A stretch of DNA of 32,134 nucleotides, from IMG/VR virus record IMGVR_UViG_3300035670_000868, positions 1 to 32,134 of that record; one strand, written 5' to 3'. Below the pieces are notes generated by a model that saw nothing but the letters and a program-made list of their open reading frames with translations, was not told the origin of the DNA and ran no database searches. The DNA is from a virus. The translations under genes and the position numbers were made by a program. How positions within the stretch are numbered: position 1 is the first letter of the stretch; every line of letters starts with the position of its first letter. Shown in pieces: positions 1-9,432 of the stretch.

Positions 1-263
1 AGACAAAAAGAATATTTAATATCTCTATTAGATTATATGAATCTGTTGGCGTTGAAGTTGGTCCAGATTTAAATAATATGGAATCCATTCCATTTAGATC
101 TTCTGCAACACCTATGGATCAAGCTATCCCAGTATTTACAGGTGATAAGGAAGTAGAGTTTAGAGGTAACTATGAAACCGATGGTTTTATTTATGTACGT
201 CAAACTCAACCTTTACCTTTAACAGTTTTATCGTTATACCCAGAATTAATAACAAATGACTAA
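1..263 (+). CDS. Tail nozzle / tail tubular protein B-like, C-terminal end (partial)
   Basis: The frame is open from the first bases of the window to a TAA at 261-263, so the 5' part lies outside. The visible ~86 residues contain RLYESVGVEVG, then PFRSS, PMDQ, FTGDKEV, and a closing QPLPLTVLSLYP. This is the ending I recognise from podovirus tail nozzle proteins (T7 gp12 role), where the protein forms the distal tube through which DNA leaves. The ATG at 78 is internal and not the true start. The stop overlaps the next gene by 8 bp, consistent with one late virion operon. The family call rests on the C-terminal motif and on the next genes being internal virion proteins. Confidence 0.75.
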   Translation, partial: TKRIFNISIRLYESVGVEVGPDLNNMESIPFRSSATPMDQAIPVFTGDKEVEFRGNYETDGFIYVRQTQPLPLTVLSLYPELITND

Positions 264-759
264 TTCAGATATTTATTATATACCAGAAGAAGATAAGGAT
301 AGATTAGTCATAATACCTTACATTTCAGATCATGGTAAAATTATTATGCAATCTCAAATGAATCATAAACTTATGCAATTAGATGCAAATTTTTTAGCTA
401 ATGACAATATGACTGAGTGTATGAATTTAGAAGAAAATGGATTAGCATTTACAGGTGCAGTTAATAGAAAGATTGTTGCTTCAGCTGGTATTAAAAGAAT
501 ATGGGGTAATGTTGGAGAAGGTTGGGTTCTTGCAACTTATGATATTTGGAATCATCCTATTACTATTGCTCGTGCAATTAAAAAGAATTTTGAAGAATTA
601 GCTAAAGCTCATAATTTTAAAAGAATACAAACTGCTGTAAGAGCAGATTTTGGTATTGGCATTCGTTTTGCTAAATGGATGGGATTAACAAACGAAGGAT
701 TAATGAAGAACTATGGTTTTGATGGTTCTGATCATTATAGATTTGCGAGGATTTTCTAA
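256..759 (+). CDS. GNAT-fold virion-associated protein (T7 gp13 / DUF2833-like)
   Basis: A 167-residue protein. Its C-terminal half has the acetyltransferase-like pattern seen in phage GNAT/DUF2833 proteins: a strand-helix run around residues 80-125 and the ending MGLTNEGLMKNYGFDGSDHY, which resembles the closing 'GF..EG.M+.YG.DG.DH..YAR' motif of that family. In T7-like phages this position, just after the tail nozzle gene, holds gp13 (internal virion protein A), which is needed for assembly of the internal core. Whether it acetylates anything is unknown. It overlaps the preceding gene by 8 bp and the next start by 1 bp, so translation is probably coupled. Confidence 0.7.
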   Translation: MTNSDIYYIPEEDKDRLVIIPYISDHGKIIMQSQMNHKLMQLDANFLANDNMTECMNLEENGLAFTGAVNRKIVASAGIKRIWGNVGEGWVLATYDIWNHPITIARAIKKNFEELAKAHNFKRIQTAVRADFGIGIRFAKWMGLTNEGLMKNYGFDGSDHYRFARIF

Positions 760-1253
760 TGGCACCAGCTGTACCATATTTAATTGTCGGTGGCTTAGGT
801 GCTATGCAATACCAACAGCAAGGTGCTGCTGGTAAATATAACCAAGCTATACAAAATAGAAATGCTCAAATTGCAGAACAAGAAGCTGCACAGATTGAAA
901 AACAATTAGAATTTGATATAGCTAGATTTGATCAAAAATTTTCACAATTACAGGGACAAACTACAACTAGAATTTTAAAAACAGGTGCTGATTTATCTGG
1001 AACAGGATTAAGAGTATTAAGAGCAAACGCAGAAGAAGCTGAAAAAGAAAGAAATATTATGGAATATAATGCTAAAATTGGTCAAGCTAGAAAGTTTGAA
1101 GAAGCTAATTTTTTTAGAATACAGGGACAAGTTGCTAGACAACAGGCAAGAACTGCACAATTAGGAACTATAATGCAAACTGGAACAAGTTTACTTGGAA
1201 TGGGTGGTTATTTAAAACCTTTTGGAACAAAACAAAATCCAGCAATGGAATAA
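759..1253 (+). CDS. Internal virion protein, T7 gp14-like
   Basis: 164 residues. The short N-terminal hydrophobic stretch (PYLIVGGLGAM) is followed by a long helix rich in Q, A and E (residues ~17-145), and the protein ends in a Gly-rich hydrophobic tail around TSLLGMGGYL. This is the usual look of podovirus gp14-type ejection proteins, which sit in the internal core and are released into the cell envelope to help form the DNA channel. The context (GNAT/gp13-like gene before, two very large virion genes after) matches the T7 13-14-15-16 order. The call is by architecture and position, not a catalytic motif. The start overlaps the preceding stop (TAATG). Confidence 0.65.
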   Translation: MAPAVPYLIVGGLGAMQYQQQGAAGKYNQAIQNRNAQIAEQEAAQIEKQLEFDIARFDQKFSQLQGQTTTRILKTGADLSGTGLRVLRANAEEAEKERNIMEYNAKIGQARKFEEANFFRIQGQVARQQARTAQLGTIMQTGTSLLGMGGYLKPFGTKQNPAME

Positions 1254-1256
1254 TAT

Positions 1257-3260
1257 ATGCCAAAGATACCTACATTTGAAGCACAAGCAAGACCAACAGC
1301 TGAAGTACCAAGCATTAAAACTTCTTTTCAAGTTCCAATTACTAATGATATTTTTACTAAAGCACAATCGGCATTAGCTAATTATTATATTAAGGAAAGA
1401 GAAGAAGAAGCTAAAATTAAATCATTAGATTATGAAAATAAATTATTACCTAAATTATATGATGCTTTTGATAAACATTCTAAAAACCCATTTCCTAGTG
1501 AAGCATCTTCTAATTTTTTAAAAGAAGGAAAAGAAACAATTCAATCTATTATTGATAATGAATTAGTTAATGAAAATAATTTTGTTAAAAAAAGATTTTT
1601 AGAAAAAGGAAACGCTTCTCTTTCAACTATTAATTTAGCCACATTAAAACAATCCAGATTACTTATGGAATCTGAAAAAAATAAAGTAGCTAATAATTGG
1701 AAATCTGGTCTTTTTACAGAAATGCAAATTGGTGCAATAGATGTTGATTTTGCAAAACAAAAAGCTGCAGATTGGGTTAATACAAATATCTCAGATCCAG
1801 ATCCAAACATAAGTGTTAATAAGAAAAAATTTGAATTAGATTCTATTTATAAATCTATTGAAACTTTAGCTATGCAAAAAGATTCAAAAACTGATGATAA
1901 TTTTTTAAATAGATTAAAAGAAAATCCTAATTTATATTCATTAGTTGATTTAGAAGATAGAAATAAATTTATTTCTTATGCTCAAACAAACATTGCAAAA
2001 AGACAAGAAGAAAATTTTAACAATGTTATAAAAGCAGAAGTTAAAGAAACTCCATTTGGTCAGCAAGCTGACACAATATCTTCATTATTACCTATAATTA
2101 AACAAAGATACCCAGATGAACAAACTCAAACAAAAGCAATAAATGTTGCACAAAGAGCATTAGATGAAAAAAGAAAAACAATTATTGAACAAGGTGCTGG
2201 AGAATATTTTATAAACTTAGATCAAAAATTAAATCAAGAATATTTACAATCTTTGCAAGACCCAACTCAATTTAATGTTTTTAAAAAATCATTAGATGCA
2301 AAATATGATCAACAAAGAATACCAGATGAATACAGAACATATTTGCCAAATAACAAAATACAAGAAATTGGTGATTTAATTATAGGAACAAAAGATGTTA
2401 AACAAAAACAAAAAGTTATTAAAGATTTAAAAACATTTTATGGAGATGCTATGCCATATATTGTTAAACAAATTGATCAAAAAATAGGAACAAATATATC
2501 ACTTGCTTTATCTACCAATGATTTAGATTTACAAAATTTTTCTTTATTAGGAGAATTAAAGGATGAAGAAAAAAAAATTGTTAAAGGAAAAGTTGATAAT
2601 GCAAATGTTGAATCAGAATTAATAACTGTAATTAATAAAAATATACAACCTCTTGCTGATATTATAGCAAATCAACCAGATGGTTATGCAACTTATTCTC
2701 AATCAATAGGAAAAACAGTTACAACAATTAAGAACGCTGCAATGAGAGGTATTTATGAAGGTAAATATACTAGTGCAAAAGATGCTGCAGATAAATTGTC
2801 TTTAGGATTTATAGCTGATTATGATGCTACTAATGATACTTTTTATATTCCTTTTGATGTAAATGGCAAACTTGTTAATCATGGTCTTATAGAAGCAAAA
2901 ACTCAAATATTTAAAACAAAACTTTATTATAATGATATTGAGTTTTCTGATTTTAGTGTTGATCCAGTTGGCAGAGGCGGAAACTTTTTATCTAAACAAG
3001 AATCTATAGATTATTTTAAAAAAAATGGTGAATGGTATATGGATGGTAATACAGGAATTAAATTTGGAGTTAAAGGAGCAAATGGTTCTTTTACACCAAT
3101 GAAAGTTAGTGGAGAAAATGTTAGAATAAATTTTACAGATTATGATGGTGAATTTAAATCCATTAAAGATAAAAATGGAAACAGTTTTGTAATTCCTATG
3201 GATCAAATCTATAGTTTTGAATCAATAAGAGCAATGAATTTAAAAGCATACACACCATAA
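1257..3260 (+). CDS. Large internal virion protein, T7 gp15-like
   Basis: 667 residues, mostly hydrophilic and helical with K/E/Q/N-rich composition, no signal peptide or membrane segment. There is no enzymatic motif I can see. Length and position (third gene after the tail nozzle, between a gp14-like protein and two further large proteins) match gp15 of T7-like phages (about 750 residues), a core and ejection protein. The C-terminal third (from ~540) changes to a Gly/Asp-rich beta-type composition. It begins 3 bases after the preceding stop and ends 2 bases before the next start, so it is part of a tightly packed late operon. Function is inferred from synteny. Confidence 0.6.
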   Translation: MPKIPTFEAQARPTAEVPSIKTSFQVPITNDIFTKAQSALANYYIKEREEEAKIKSLDYENKLLPKLYDAFDKHSKNPFPSEASSNFLKEGKETIQSIIDNELVNENNFVKKRFLEKGNASLSTINLATLKQSRLLMESEKNKVANNWKSGLFTEMQIGAIDVDFAKQKAADWVNTNISDPDPNISVNKKKFELDSIYKSIETLAMQKDSKTDDNFLNRLKENPNLYSLVDLEDRNKFISYAQTNIAKRQEENFNNVIKAEVKETPFGQQADTISSLLPIIKQRYPDEQTQTKAINVAQRALDEKRKTIIEQGAGEYFINLDQKLNQEYLQSLQDPTQFNVFKKSLDAKYDQQRIPDEYRTYLPNNKIQEIGDLIIGTKDVKQKQKVIKDLKTFYGDAMPYIVKQIDQKIGTNISLALSTNDLDLQNFSLLGELKDEEKKIVKGKVDNANVESELITVINKNIQPLADIIANQPDGYATYSQSIGKTVTTIKNAAMRGIYEGKYTSAKDAADKLSLGFIADYDATNDTFYIPFDVNGKLVNHGLIEAKTQIFKTKLYYNDIEFSDFSVDPVGRGGNFLSKQESIDYFKKNGEWYMDGNTGIKFGVKGANGSFTPMKVSGENVRINFTDYDGEFKSIKDKNGNSFVIPMDQIYSFESIRAMNLKAYTP

Positions 3261-3262
3261 TA

Positions 3263-4996
3263 ATGATTGGTTTAGATATTAAAACAAGAGATAGTACAGA
3301 AGAAGAAAGATTAAATGCTCTTGATACAATGCCAACAACTTGGCTTGAGGCATTTGGAACTACATTTTCTTTAGCATCAGAAAACTCTCCATACGAATCT
3401 TTAAAAAGAGCAATAGATAGAACTTACGCTTCTTATGAAGAAGATGAAATTATTCCTATGGCAGAATTAAATAAACAATATGCTGGATTAGGTTTAACTT
3501 TTTTAAGAGATGAAAAGAAAGGTTATGTAGATTTACTTGTTAAAAAAAAACAAGATGATTTTGAAAAACAAAATATTATATCTCGTGGACCACAAAATGT
3601 GCTTGCTCGTGGTTCTTATTTTATATCTGGTTTAGGTGGATCATTTACAGATCCTATCAACATTGGAACTTCTGTAATTCCATTTGTGGGACAAGGAAGA
3701 TTTTTACAAATGGTTGGAAGATATGGAGTAACAAGAGCAAGGTTTTATAGAGGGGTTCAAGAAGGAGCAATAGGTAATACTTTATTTGAACCATTTGAAA
3801 TTGCATTATCTAATGCAGAACAAAGAGATTATGGTGCTATGGATTCTTTGTACAATATTGCATTTGGTGCTGTTCTTGGAGGAGGATTGCAAGTTGGTTT
3901 TGGTAAAATAGGTGATGTTTATAAAAAATATACTGGTAGAGATAATCTTTATCAAGACATTGAAAATGCACCACCAGAATTAAAAGAAGATTTGATAAAA
4001 TATTCTGTTGGTCAATTACTTCAAGGTAAAAGAATTAATGCAGCAGCATTTATAGAAGAAACAAAATTACAAAGAAATAAAGAAATACAATTGCAAAAAA
4101 TACAACAAATGCAGCTTAAAGGAAATTTAAATGTTTCTTTAGATACTCAATTAGAACCTAATGTTAAAAGCGTTGAGGGTATTGATGAACTAAGATCTTT
4201 ATTAAAAGATAAAATAAACTCAAATATTCCAAAAGAACAAAAATTAGAAATACAAAAATTAAAAAAACAATATGATGAATTAAGTCAAAAAGCATCTAAA
4301 AGAAGATTAGAACTTACAACTAAAAAAATAGCTGCAGGTGAAAAAGAAATTGATTTAAATATTATTAATAAAGATAAAAAACTTATTCCTATTGTTGCTA
4401 AGATTAATTATTTAAATAAAAAAATAAAAAAAATTGAAGAATTAGGTGAGAACACTACAATTAAAAATTTTTTAGAACAACAAAAATTAGAAAAACAAAA
4501 ATCATCTCAAGTTAGTCAATCTACTTTATCTAAATTAGAAGGATTAAGACAAGTTTATGGTAATGCTGCTGGATTAGAATTAACACCAAATACAATTACA
4601 GATCGTGCAAGAAAAATAGATTTAAGTTCTAAAAAAGATTTAGACATTATTATGAATTTAGAAAAAAATGTTGTTCAAGGAATGGATAAAGATATAAGAA
4701 GAGTTAATACAACTTATACTGTAGATGGTGCTGAAAAAATACTTGTAGATATTAATCCTATGTTAATTAAAAAAATTGATATAGATGATATAAATAAATT
4801 AGAATCTGAAATTAAAACATTTGAAGATCAATTTACTGGTATAGAAAACTTTGCTAAAAACAATCCAGCATTTGCTAGTTATTTAAAATCATTTGATTTA
4901 GAACTTAAAGATATTAATAAAAATATTGATAGACAAAATGATGTTATTAAAACCATTCAAGCTGGTGTATCTTGTATTATTAGAAAAGGAGCATAA
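3263..4996 (+). CDS. Internal virion protein (N-terminal part of gp16-like function?)
   Basis: 577 residues. Residues ~110-215 hold Gly/Phe/Ala-rich hydrophobic stretches (SYFISGLGGSFTDPINIG, AFGAVLGGGLQVGFG) typical of membrane-active segments in podovirus ejection proteins. The remainder (from ~230) is a charged, K/E-rich region predicted to be coiled coil. No lytic transglycosylase motif is visible. It ends GVSCIIRKGA, overlapping the next ATG by one base. The two together (577 + 832 residues) are about the size of one T7 gp16 (~1,318 residues), so this may be a naturally split ejection protein. Family call is from synteny and architecture. Confidence 0.55.
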   Translation: MIGLDIKTRDSTEEERLNALDTMPTTWLEAFGTTFSLASENSPYESLKRAIDRTYASYEEDEIIPMAELNKQYAGLGLTFLRDEKKGYVDLLVKKKQDDFEKQNIISRGPQNVLARGSYFISGLGGSFTDPINIGTSVIPFVGQGRFLQMVGRYGVTRARFYRGVQEGAIGNTLFEPFEIALSNAEQRDYGAMDSLYNIAFGAVLGGGLQVGFGKIGDVYKKYTGRDNLYQDIENAPPELKEDLIKYSVGQLLQGKRINAAAFIEETKLQRNKEIQLQKIQQMQLKGNLNVSLDTQLEPNVKSVEGIDELRSLLKDKINSNIPKEQKLEIQKLKKQYDELSQKASKRRLELTTKKIAAGEKEIDLNIINKDKKLIPIVAKINYLNKKIKKIEELGENTTIKNFLEQQKLEKQKSSQVSQSTLSKLEGLRQVYGNAAGLELTPNTITDRARKIDLSSKKDLDIIMNLEKNVVQGMDKDIRRVNTTYTVDGAEKILVDINPMLIKKIDIDDINKLESEIKTFEDQFTGIENFAKNNPAFASYLKSFDLELKDINKNIDRQNDVIKTIQAGVSCIIRKGA

Positions 4997-7494
4997 TGAA
5001 ATATAAAGAATGTTTAGTTGAGGTTCAAGCAGCAGTAAAAGATTTATTTAATGATAAAGAAGCTAGTGAATTACTAGATAAAATTAAAAACAGATTAGAT
5101 CAAAACAAAATAGCTTCTAATATAGAATTAACACAAGATAAAATTATAAAAGAAATTGCAGATGAAGAAAAAAAAATAGCACTTATAAAAAAATTTAATG
5201 CTTATAATGATAGACAAAAATCATTTGAAAGATTTTATGAAAATTTAGAAAATTTTCCTAATAATCCATTAAGAGGTTTGAAGGCTTTAATTGGTGGAAT
5301 ATCTTCTGGAGAACGTGGTGCAAGACTTTCAATAGATAATCACCAAATTATATTTAAATCTAAATATAAAGGATTTTTTAATGGAGAATTAGAAAAAAAT
5401 AATCTTATAGATTTAGCTGTATCAGGAAAAATTGATAAAGAAATATTTATAGAAATGTTTGATAATCCTTTTCTTCGTGATGAAGATGGAGCTATTGATG
5501 TTCCTATAACAGGAAACAAAGAAGCATACGAAATTGCTAAAATTGCTAAAATGGCAAACGATATGGTTGTTGATGATAAAAATAGTCTTGGTGCCTATAT
5601 TAAAAAATTACCAGGTTATGTTACAAGGCAATCTCACATAACTCATAAAATGCTAAAAGCCGCAGGAGATAATGTAAAAGATGAATCCGCACATAAAGCA
5701 GCATGGGTTGATTTTATTAAAACAAGATTAAAACCAGCAGAAACATTTGAAGGTGAAGATCCAAATAAATTTTTATCTGTTGCTTGGAATAATATTATAT
5801 CTGGTCATCACATTGTAACTCTTGATGGTAATCAACAATTTGGTTCTCGTAATATAGCTAATAGACAAAGTGCTGAACGAGTATTTCATTTTAAAGATGG
5901 ATTATCTTTTTATGAATATGATCAAAAATTTGGTAATGGTAATTTTTTTGAAGCAATGCACATGGGTTTAAACAAAGCTGGTCAAGATAATGGTTTAATG
6001 ACAATGCTAGGAACAAATCCAATAAACACTTTAAATAATGTTATTACTTTATTAAGAAATCATTATGGTGGAACTATTGCTAGGGATTTAAATTTTAAAC
6101 AAATAGAAAATGTTTACAAAGAAGTTGATGGTTCTATTAATTATGGATCTGATAACTGGCAAGCAAAAACAGCAAACGCTATTGGAGTTATGCAAGAAAC
6201 AGGAAAATTAGGAGGAATTACTATTACTTCTTTATTTGGTGATTTGCCTAACATGATAACTGAGCTTAATGTTAATGGAATGAATTTATTAGATTCTACT
6301 AGTTTTATTTTAAAAGAACTAAAAAGAACTAATAACAAAGAGCAATTAAAAGAAATACTTCAACCTTTTAATTTATTTTCAAATAGCATGATTAGTGGAT
6401 TAACAGAACACGATGCTATTGCAGAACAGCTTACTGGAGTATTAGCAAAATACAAATCTTCTTTTTATAAATACACTGGTTTTACTGGATTAATGCAAAG
6501 ATTTAAATCTGCAATGTTTTTAGCATTACAAAATCATTATGGTAATTTATCAAAAAAATCTGCATGGAATCAATTAGATGATCAAATAAAATCTAATTTA
6601 GGATTATATAAAATTGATGAAGGCATTTGGAATATAATGAGAAAAACTTCATTAAAAGAATTTGATGGTTATAATTTATTAACTGTTGATAATATAAAAG
6701 AAATAACAACAGAAGATGCTTTAGATTATTTAAAAAAAACAAAACCAGATGTTAAAAAATTTTCTAATAAACAAATAAATGATTTCAAACAAGAAGTGCA
6801 ATCTAAATGGAGAATATTTTTAAATGATAGAGTTCATCATGGAGTTTTAGAACCAGGTGCTAGAGAAAGATCTATATTAAACCAAGGATTTGAAAGAGGA
6901 ACTACTGCTGGTTTATTGTTAAGACTTATGACAAAATTTAAATCATTTCCAACAACTGTTTATACTAAAAAACTTGAACCAATAATTAGAGGTACTGGAC
7001 CAAATGTAAGATATGATCAAGCAATACCAGCGTTAGCTTATTATACTGTGCTTACTACAGTGTTTGGATATTTAGGATTATCAGTTGCGGATATGTTAAT
7101 GGGTAAAGAACCTAGAGATCCTAGAGATCCTAAAACAGTTGCTGCAGCTATTGCAAAAGGTGGTGGAGGTTCAATTATTTATGATATATTTTATCAAGAA
7201 ATAAGTAGATCAAATGGTGGTGCCGCATCTACACTTCTTGGACCAGCTTTTGCTGATGCTGAGGGTTTATTTAAAACTTTAGGTAATATTTATGAAGGTA
7301 AATTTGATAAAGCTGGAATAAAAGCATTTAGATTATTAGAATCAAACTTACCTGAAGATATATGGTTTTTAAGACCAGCTTATAATTATCTTATTGGCTA
7401 TCAAATAAAAGAAATGATTGATCCAGGTTACTTTCAAAGATTAGAAGGTTATACAAAAAGAGCTACTGGTCAAGATTTTTGGTTAAAACCATAG
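4996..7494 (+). CDS. Internal virion protein (C-terminal part of gp16-like function?)
   Basis: 832 residues. A charged helical N-terminus (1-80) is followed by long mixed alpha regions with several Gly-rich amphipathic patches, and a C-terminal hydrophobic region (ALAYYTVLTTVFGYLGLSVA, then GGGGSIIYDIFYQE). The C-terminus closes with aromatic-rich YNYLIGYQIKEMIDPGYFQR, an ending common in podovirus ejection proteins. It starts on an ATG overlapping the preceding TAA, with an AAAGGAG ribosome-binding site inside the upstream gene, so it looks like a true independent start and not a sequencing frameshift. No peptidoglycan-cleaving motif is seen. It is the last gene before the fibre region. Role inferred from order and size. 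Confidence 0.55.
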   Translation: MKYKECLVEVQAAVKDLFNDKEASELLDKIKNRLDQNKIASNIELTQDKIIKEIADEEKKIALIKKFNAYNDRQKSFERFYENLENFPNNPLRGLKALIGGISSGERGARLSIDNHQIIFKSKYKGFFNGELEKNNLIDLAVSGKIDKEIFIEMFDNPFLRDEDGAIDVPITGNKEAYEIAKIAKMANDMVVDDKNSLGAYIKKLPGYVTRQSHITHKMLKAAGDNVKDESAHKAAWVDFIKTRLKPAETFEGEDPNKFLSVAWNNIISGHHIVTLDGNQQFGSRNIANRQSAERVFHFKDGLSFYEYDQKFGNGNFFEAMHMGLNKAGQDNGLMTMLGTNPINTLNNVITLLRNHYGGTIARDLNFKQIENVYKEVDGSINYGSDNWQAKTANAIGVMQETGKLGGITITSLFGDLPNMITELNVNGMNLLDSTSFILKELKRTNNKEQLKEILQPFNLFSNSMISGLTEHDAIAEQLTGVLAKYKSSFYKYTGFTGLMQRFKSAMFLALQNHYGNLSKKSAWNQLDDQIKSNLGLYKIDEGIWNIMRKTSLKEFDGYNLLTVDNIKEITTEDALDYLKKTKPDVKKFSNKQINDFKQEVQSKWRIFLNDRVHHGVLEPGARERSILNQGFERGTTAGLLLRLMTKFKSFPTTVYTKKLEPIIRGTGPNVRYDQAIPALAYYTVLTTVFGYLGLSVADMLMGKEPRDPRDPKTVAAAIAKGGGGSIIYDIFYQEISRSNGGAASTLLGPAFADAEGLFKTLGNIYEGKFDKAGIKAFRLLESNLPEDIWFLRPAYNYLIGYQIKEMIDPGYFQRLEGYTKRATGQDFWLKP

Positions 7495-7526
7495 ACATAT
7501 AGATTAAAATATAATAAAGGAACTTT

Positions 7527-9059
7527 ATGACAATATCTTCAACTACAGTTAAGAATAGTTACGCAGGTGATAATTCTACAACTACGTTTTCATATACATT
7601 TAAGATATTCCAAGACTCAGATATTCAAGTAATTATACGTTCAGCTAATGGAACTGAAACAGTTAAAACAATTACAACCCACTATACAGTAACAGGTGCT
7701 GGTAACTCTGGTGGTGGATCAGTTATATTTACATCAGGTAATATTCCAACATCTACTGAAACAGTTGTATTAAGACGTAACATTCCACAAACACAATCAA
7801 TAGATTATATCGCTAACGATCCATTCCCTGCTGAATCGCATGAAGAAGGTTTAGACAGAGCAACAATGGCAATTCAACAATTGCAAGAAGAAGTAACAAG
7901 ATCTTTAAAATTATCTAAAACAAATACAATGACATCTACTGAGTTTACAGTGGGTGCATCAGATCGTGCTAATAAGATTTTAGCATTTGATACTAATGGT
8001 GAATTATCAGTTACACAAGAACTTGGAACTAACAGAGGTTCATGGAGTGCTGGTATTACATACAATGCCAGAGATATTGTAAAAGATGGTTCTAACAACA
8101 ACGTATATCTTTGTAACACAACTCATACGTCTACAGGTACAACTCCAATCAGTTCTAATGCTGATGTAGCTAAATGGGATTTAATTGTTGATGCACAATC
8201 TGCTACAAACTCAGCTAATGCAGCTGCGAACCATGCTTCTAACAGTTCTAATTTTGCTAACAACTCATCTAACTCAGCTAATACTGCAGCCAATCACGCA
8301 TCTAATGCAAGTAATCACGCATCTAATGCTTCTAACTCTGCAACTAATGCAGCTACATATTTAAGTTCAGTACAAGCTAATGCAAATGCTGCAACTAATT
8401 CTGCTAGCAATGCTTCTAACTTTGCAAACAATTCTAGTAACAGTGCCAACTCAGCTGCAAATCATTCTGCTAACTCAAGTAACTTTGCTAACAATAGTTC
8501 TAATAGTGCTAATGATTCAGCTAACCACGCAGCAAATTCTAGCAACTTTGCTAATAACAGTTCTAATAGTGCAAACACTTCTGCTAATCATGCTGCCAAT
8601 TCATCTAACTTTGCAAATAGCAGTTCAAACCATGCGGCAAACAGTTCAAACTTTGCCAATGCTTCTAGCAATCATGCAAGTAATTCATCTAATCATGCTG
8701 CTAACTCCAGTAACTTTGCTAATACATCTAGTAACCATGCAGCTAATTCAAGTAACTTTGCTAATAATTCTAGTAACTTTGCTAACACAGCTTCTGATGC
8801 TGCTAATGCCGCAAACAGTGCAAGAGATGCTGCTCTAACAGCAACTGACAATTTTGAAGATATATACTTGGGACAAAAAGCAAGTGATCCAACATTAGAT
8901 AATGATAATGATCCTTTAACACCAGGAGATCTATATTTTAACAATAGTTCAAATACATTGAAATATTACACAGGTTCTACTTGGCTAACTGTAGAAGCTA
9001 CTGATACAAGTACATTTGCAACAAAAGGATTTGCTCTAGCTGTATCTATTGCATTATAA
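7527..9059 (+). CDS. Tail fibre with T7 gp17-type N-terminal attachment domain
   Basis: 510 residues. Residues ~1-150 (NSYAGDNSTTTFSYTFKI, then VLRRNIPQTQ and DPFPAESHEEGLDRATM) are the phage T7 tail-fibre N-terminal domain that docks onto the tail. Residues ~218-435 are a low-complexity rod of heptads of the form [A/S]N[F/H/S]A[N/S]xS, alternating HAANS and FANNS types. Residues ~440-510 hold a short domain (DPLTPGDLYFNNSSN, YYTGSTW) found near the end of many marine phage fibres. A good AAGGAA ribosome-binding site precedes the ATG. The repetitive DNA leaves long open frames in other frames, which are not genes. Likely the trimeric fibre that carries or positions the adhesins encoded downstream. 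Confidence 0.85.
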   Translation: MTISSTTVKNSYAGDNSTTTFSYTFKIFQDSDIQVIIRSANGTETVKTITTHYTVTGAGNSGGGSVIFTSGNIPTSTETVVLRRNIPQTQSIDYIANDPFPAESHEEGLDRATMAIQQLQEEVTRSLKLSKTNTMTSTEFTVGASDRANKILAFDTNGELSVTQELGTNRGSWSAGITYNARDIVKDGSNNNVYLCNTTHTSTGTTPISSNADVAKWDLIVDAQSATNSANAAANHASNSSNFANNSSNSANTAANHASNASNHASNASNSATNAATYLSSVQANANAATNSASNASNFANNSSNSANSAANHSANSSNFANNSSNSANDSANHAANSSNFANNSSNSANTSANHAANSSNFANSSSNHAANSSNFANASSNHASNSSNHAANSSNFANTSSNHAANSSNFANNSSNFANTASDAANAANSARDAALTATDNFEDIYLGQKASDPTLDNDNDPLTPGDLYFNNSSNTLKYYTGSTWLTVEATDTSTFATKGFALAVSIAL

Positions 9060-9084
9060 TATAAACTAATATAGGAAATTAAAT

Positions 9085-9420
9085 ATGGCACAAAATTTCA
9101 GACGATACATAGAAAGAAACATTGGAACATCAGCAGTTGATATTCCAGATGGTTCAGACTTTAATAGTTACGATACAATCATAGGAATTAATTTAGCAAA
9201 TGTTACAGGAAGTGCAGTTAATGCTTCTGTATATATTGCAAGTGGTGGAAACAATTTTTACATTATCAAAGATGCACCTATACCTTCTGGATCTGCTTTG
9301 CAGGTAATAGATGGTGGTGCAAAATTCGTAGTTCAATCTGGAGATAGATTATATATCGTAAGTAACACAGCATCATCTATTGATGCAGTCGTATCTGCAG
9401 TTGATGATATAAGTTCATAG
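9085..9420 (+). CDS. Small beta-rich tail-associated protein
   Basis: 111 residues, predicted all-beta, starting AQNFRRYIERNIG, an N-terminus I have seen in short proteins of marine podo- and myovirus tail regions. Gly/Ser/Ala-rich strands follow (VYIASGGNNFYIIKDAPI). There are no cysteines and no membrane segment. A strong GGAAATTAA-type ribosome-binding site lies upstream, and the protein is packed between the fibre and the first adhesin. Its location suggests a structural or adaptor component of the tail. The function is not established. Confidence 0.55.
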   Translation: MAQNFRRYIERNIGTSAVDIPDGSDFNSYDTIIGINLANVTGSAVNASVYIASGGNNFYIIKDAPIPSGSALQVIDGGAKFVVQSGDRLYIVSNTASSIDAVVSAVDDISS

Positions 9421-9432
9421 GAGATAACTTAA

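Noticed and set aside
8380-8838. 152-residue Leu/Ile/Thr-rich frame within the tail fibre gene, plus an antisense frame at 8693-8944
   Set aside because: They arise from the repetitive Asn/Ser/Ala coding sequence in another frame; no start signal and the fibre frame explains the DNA.
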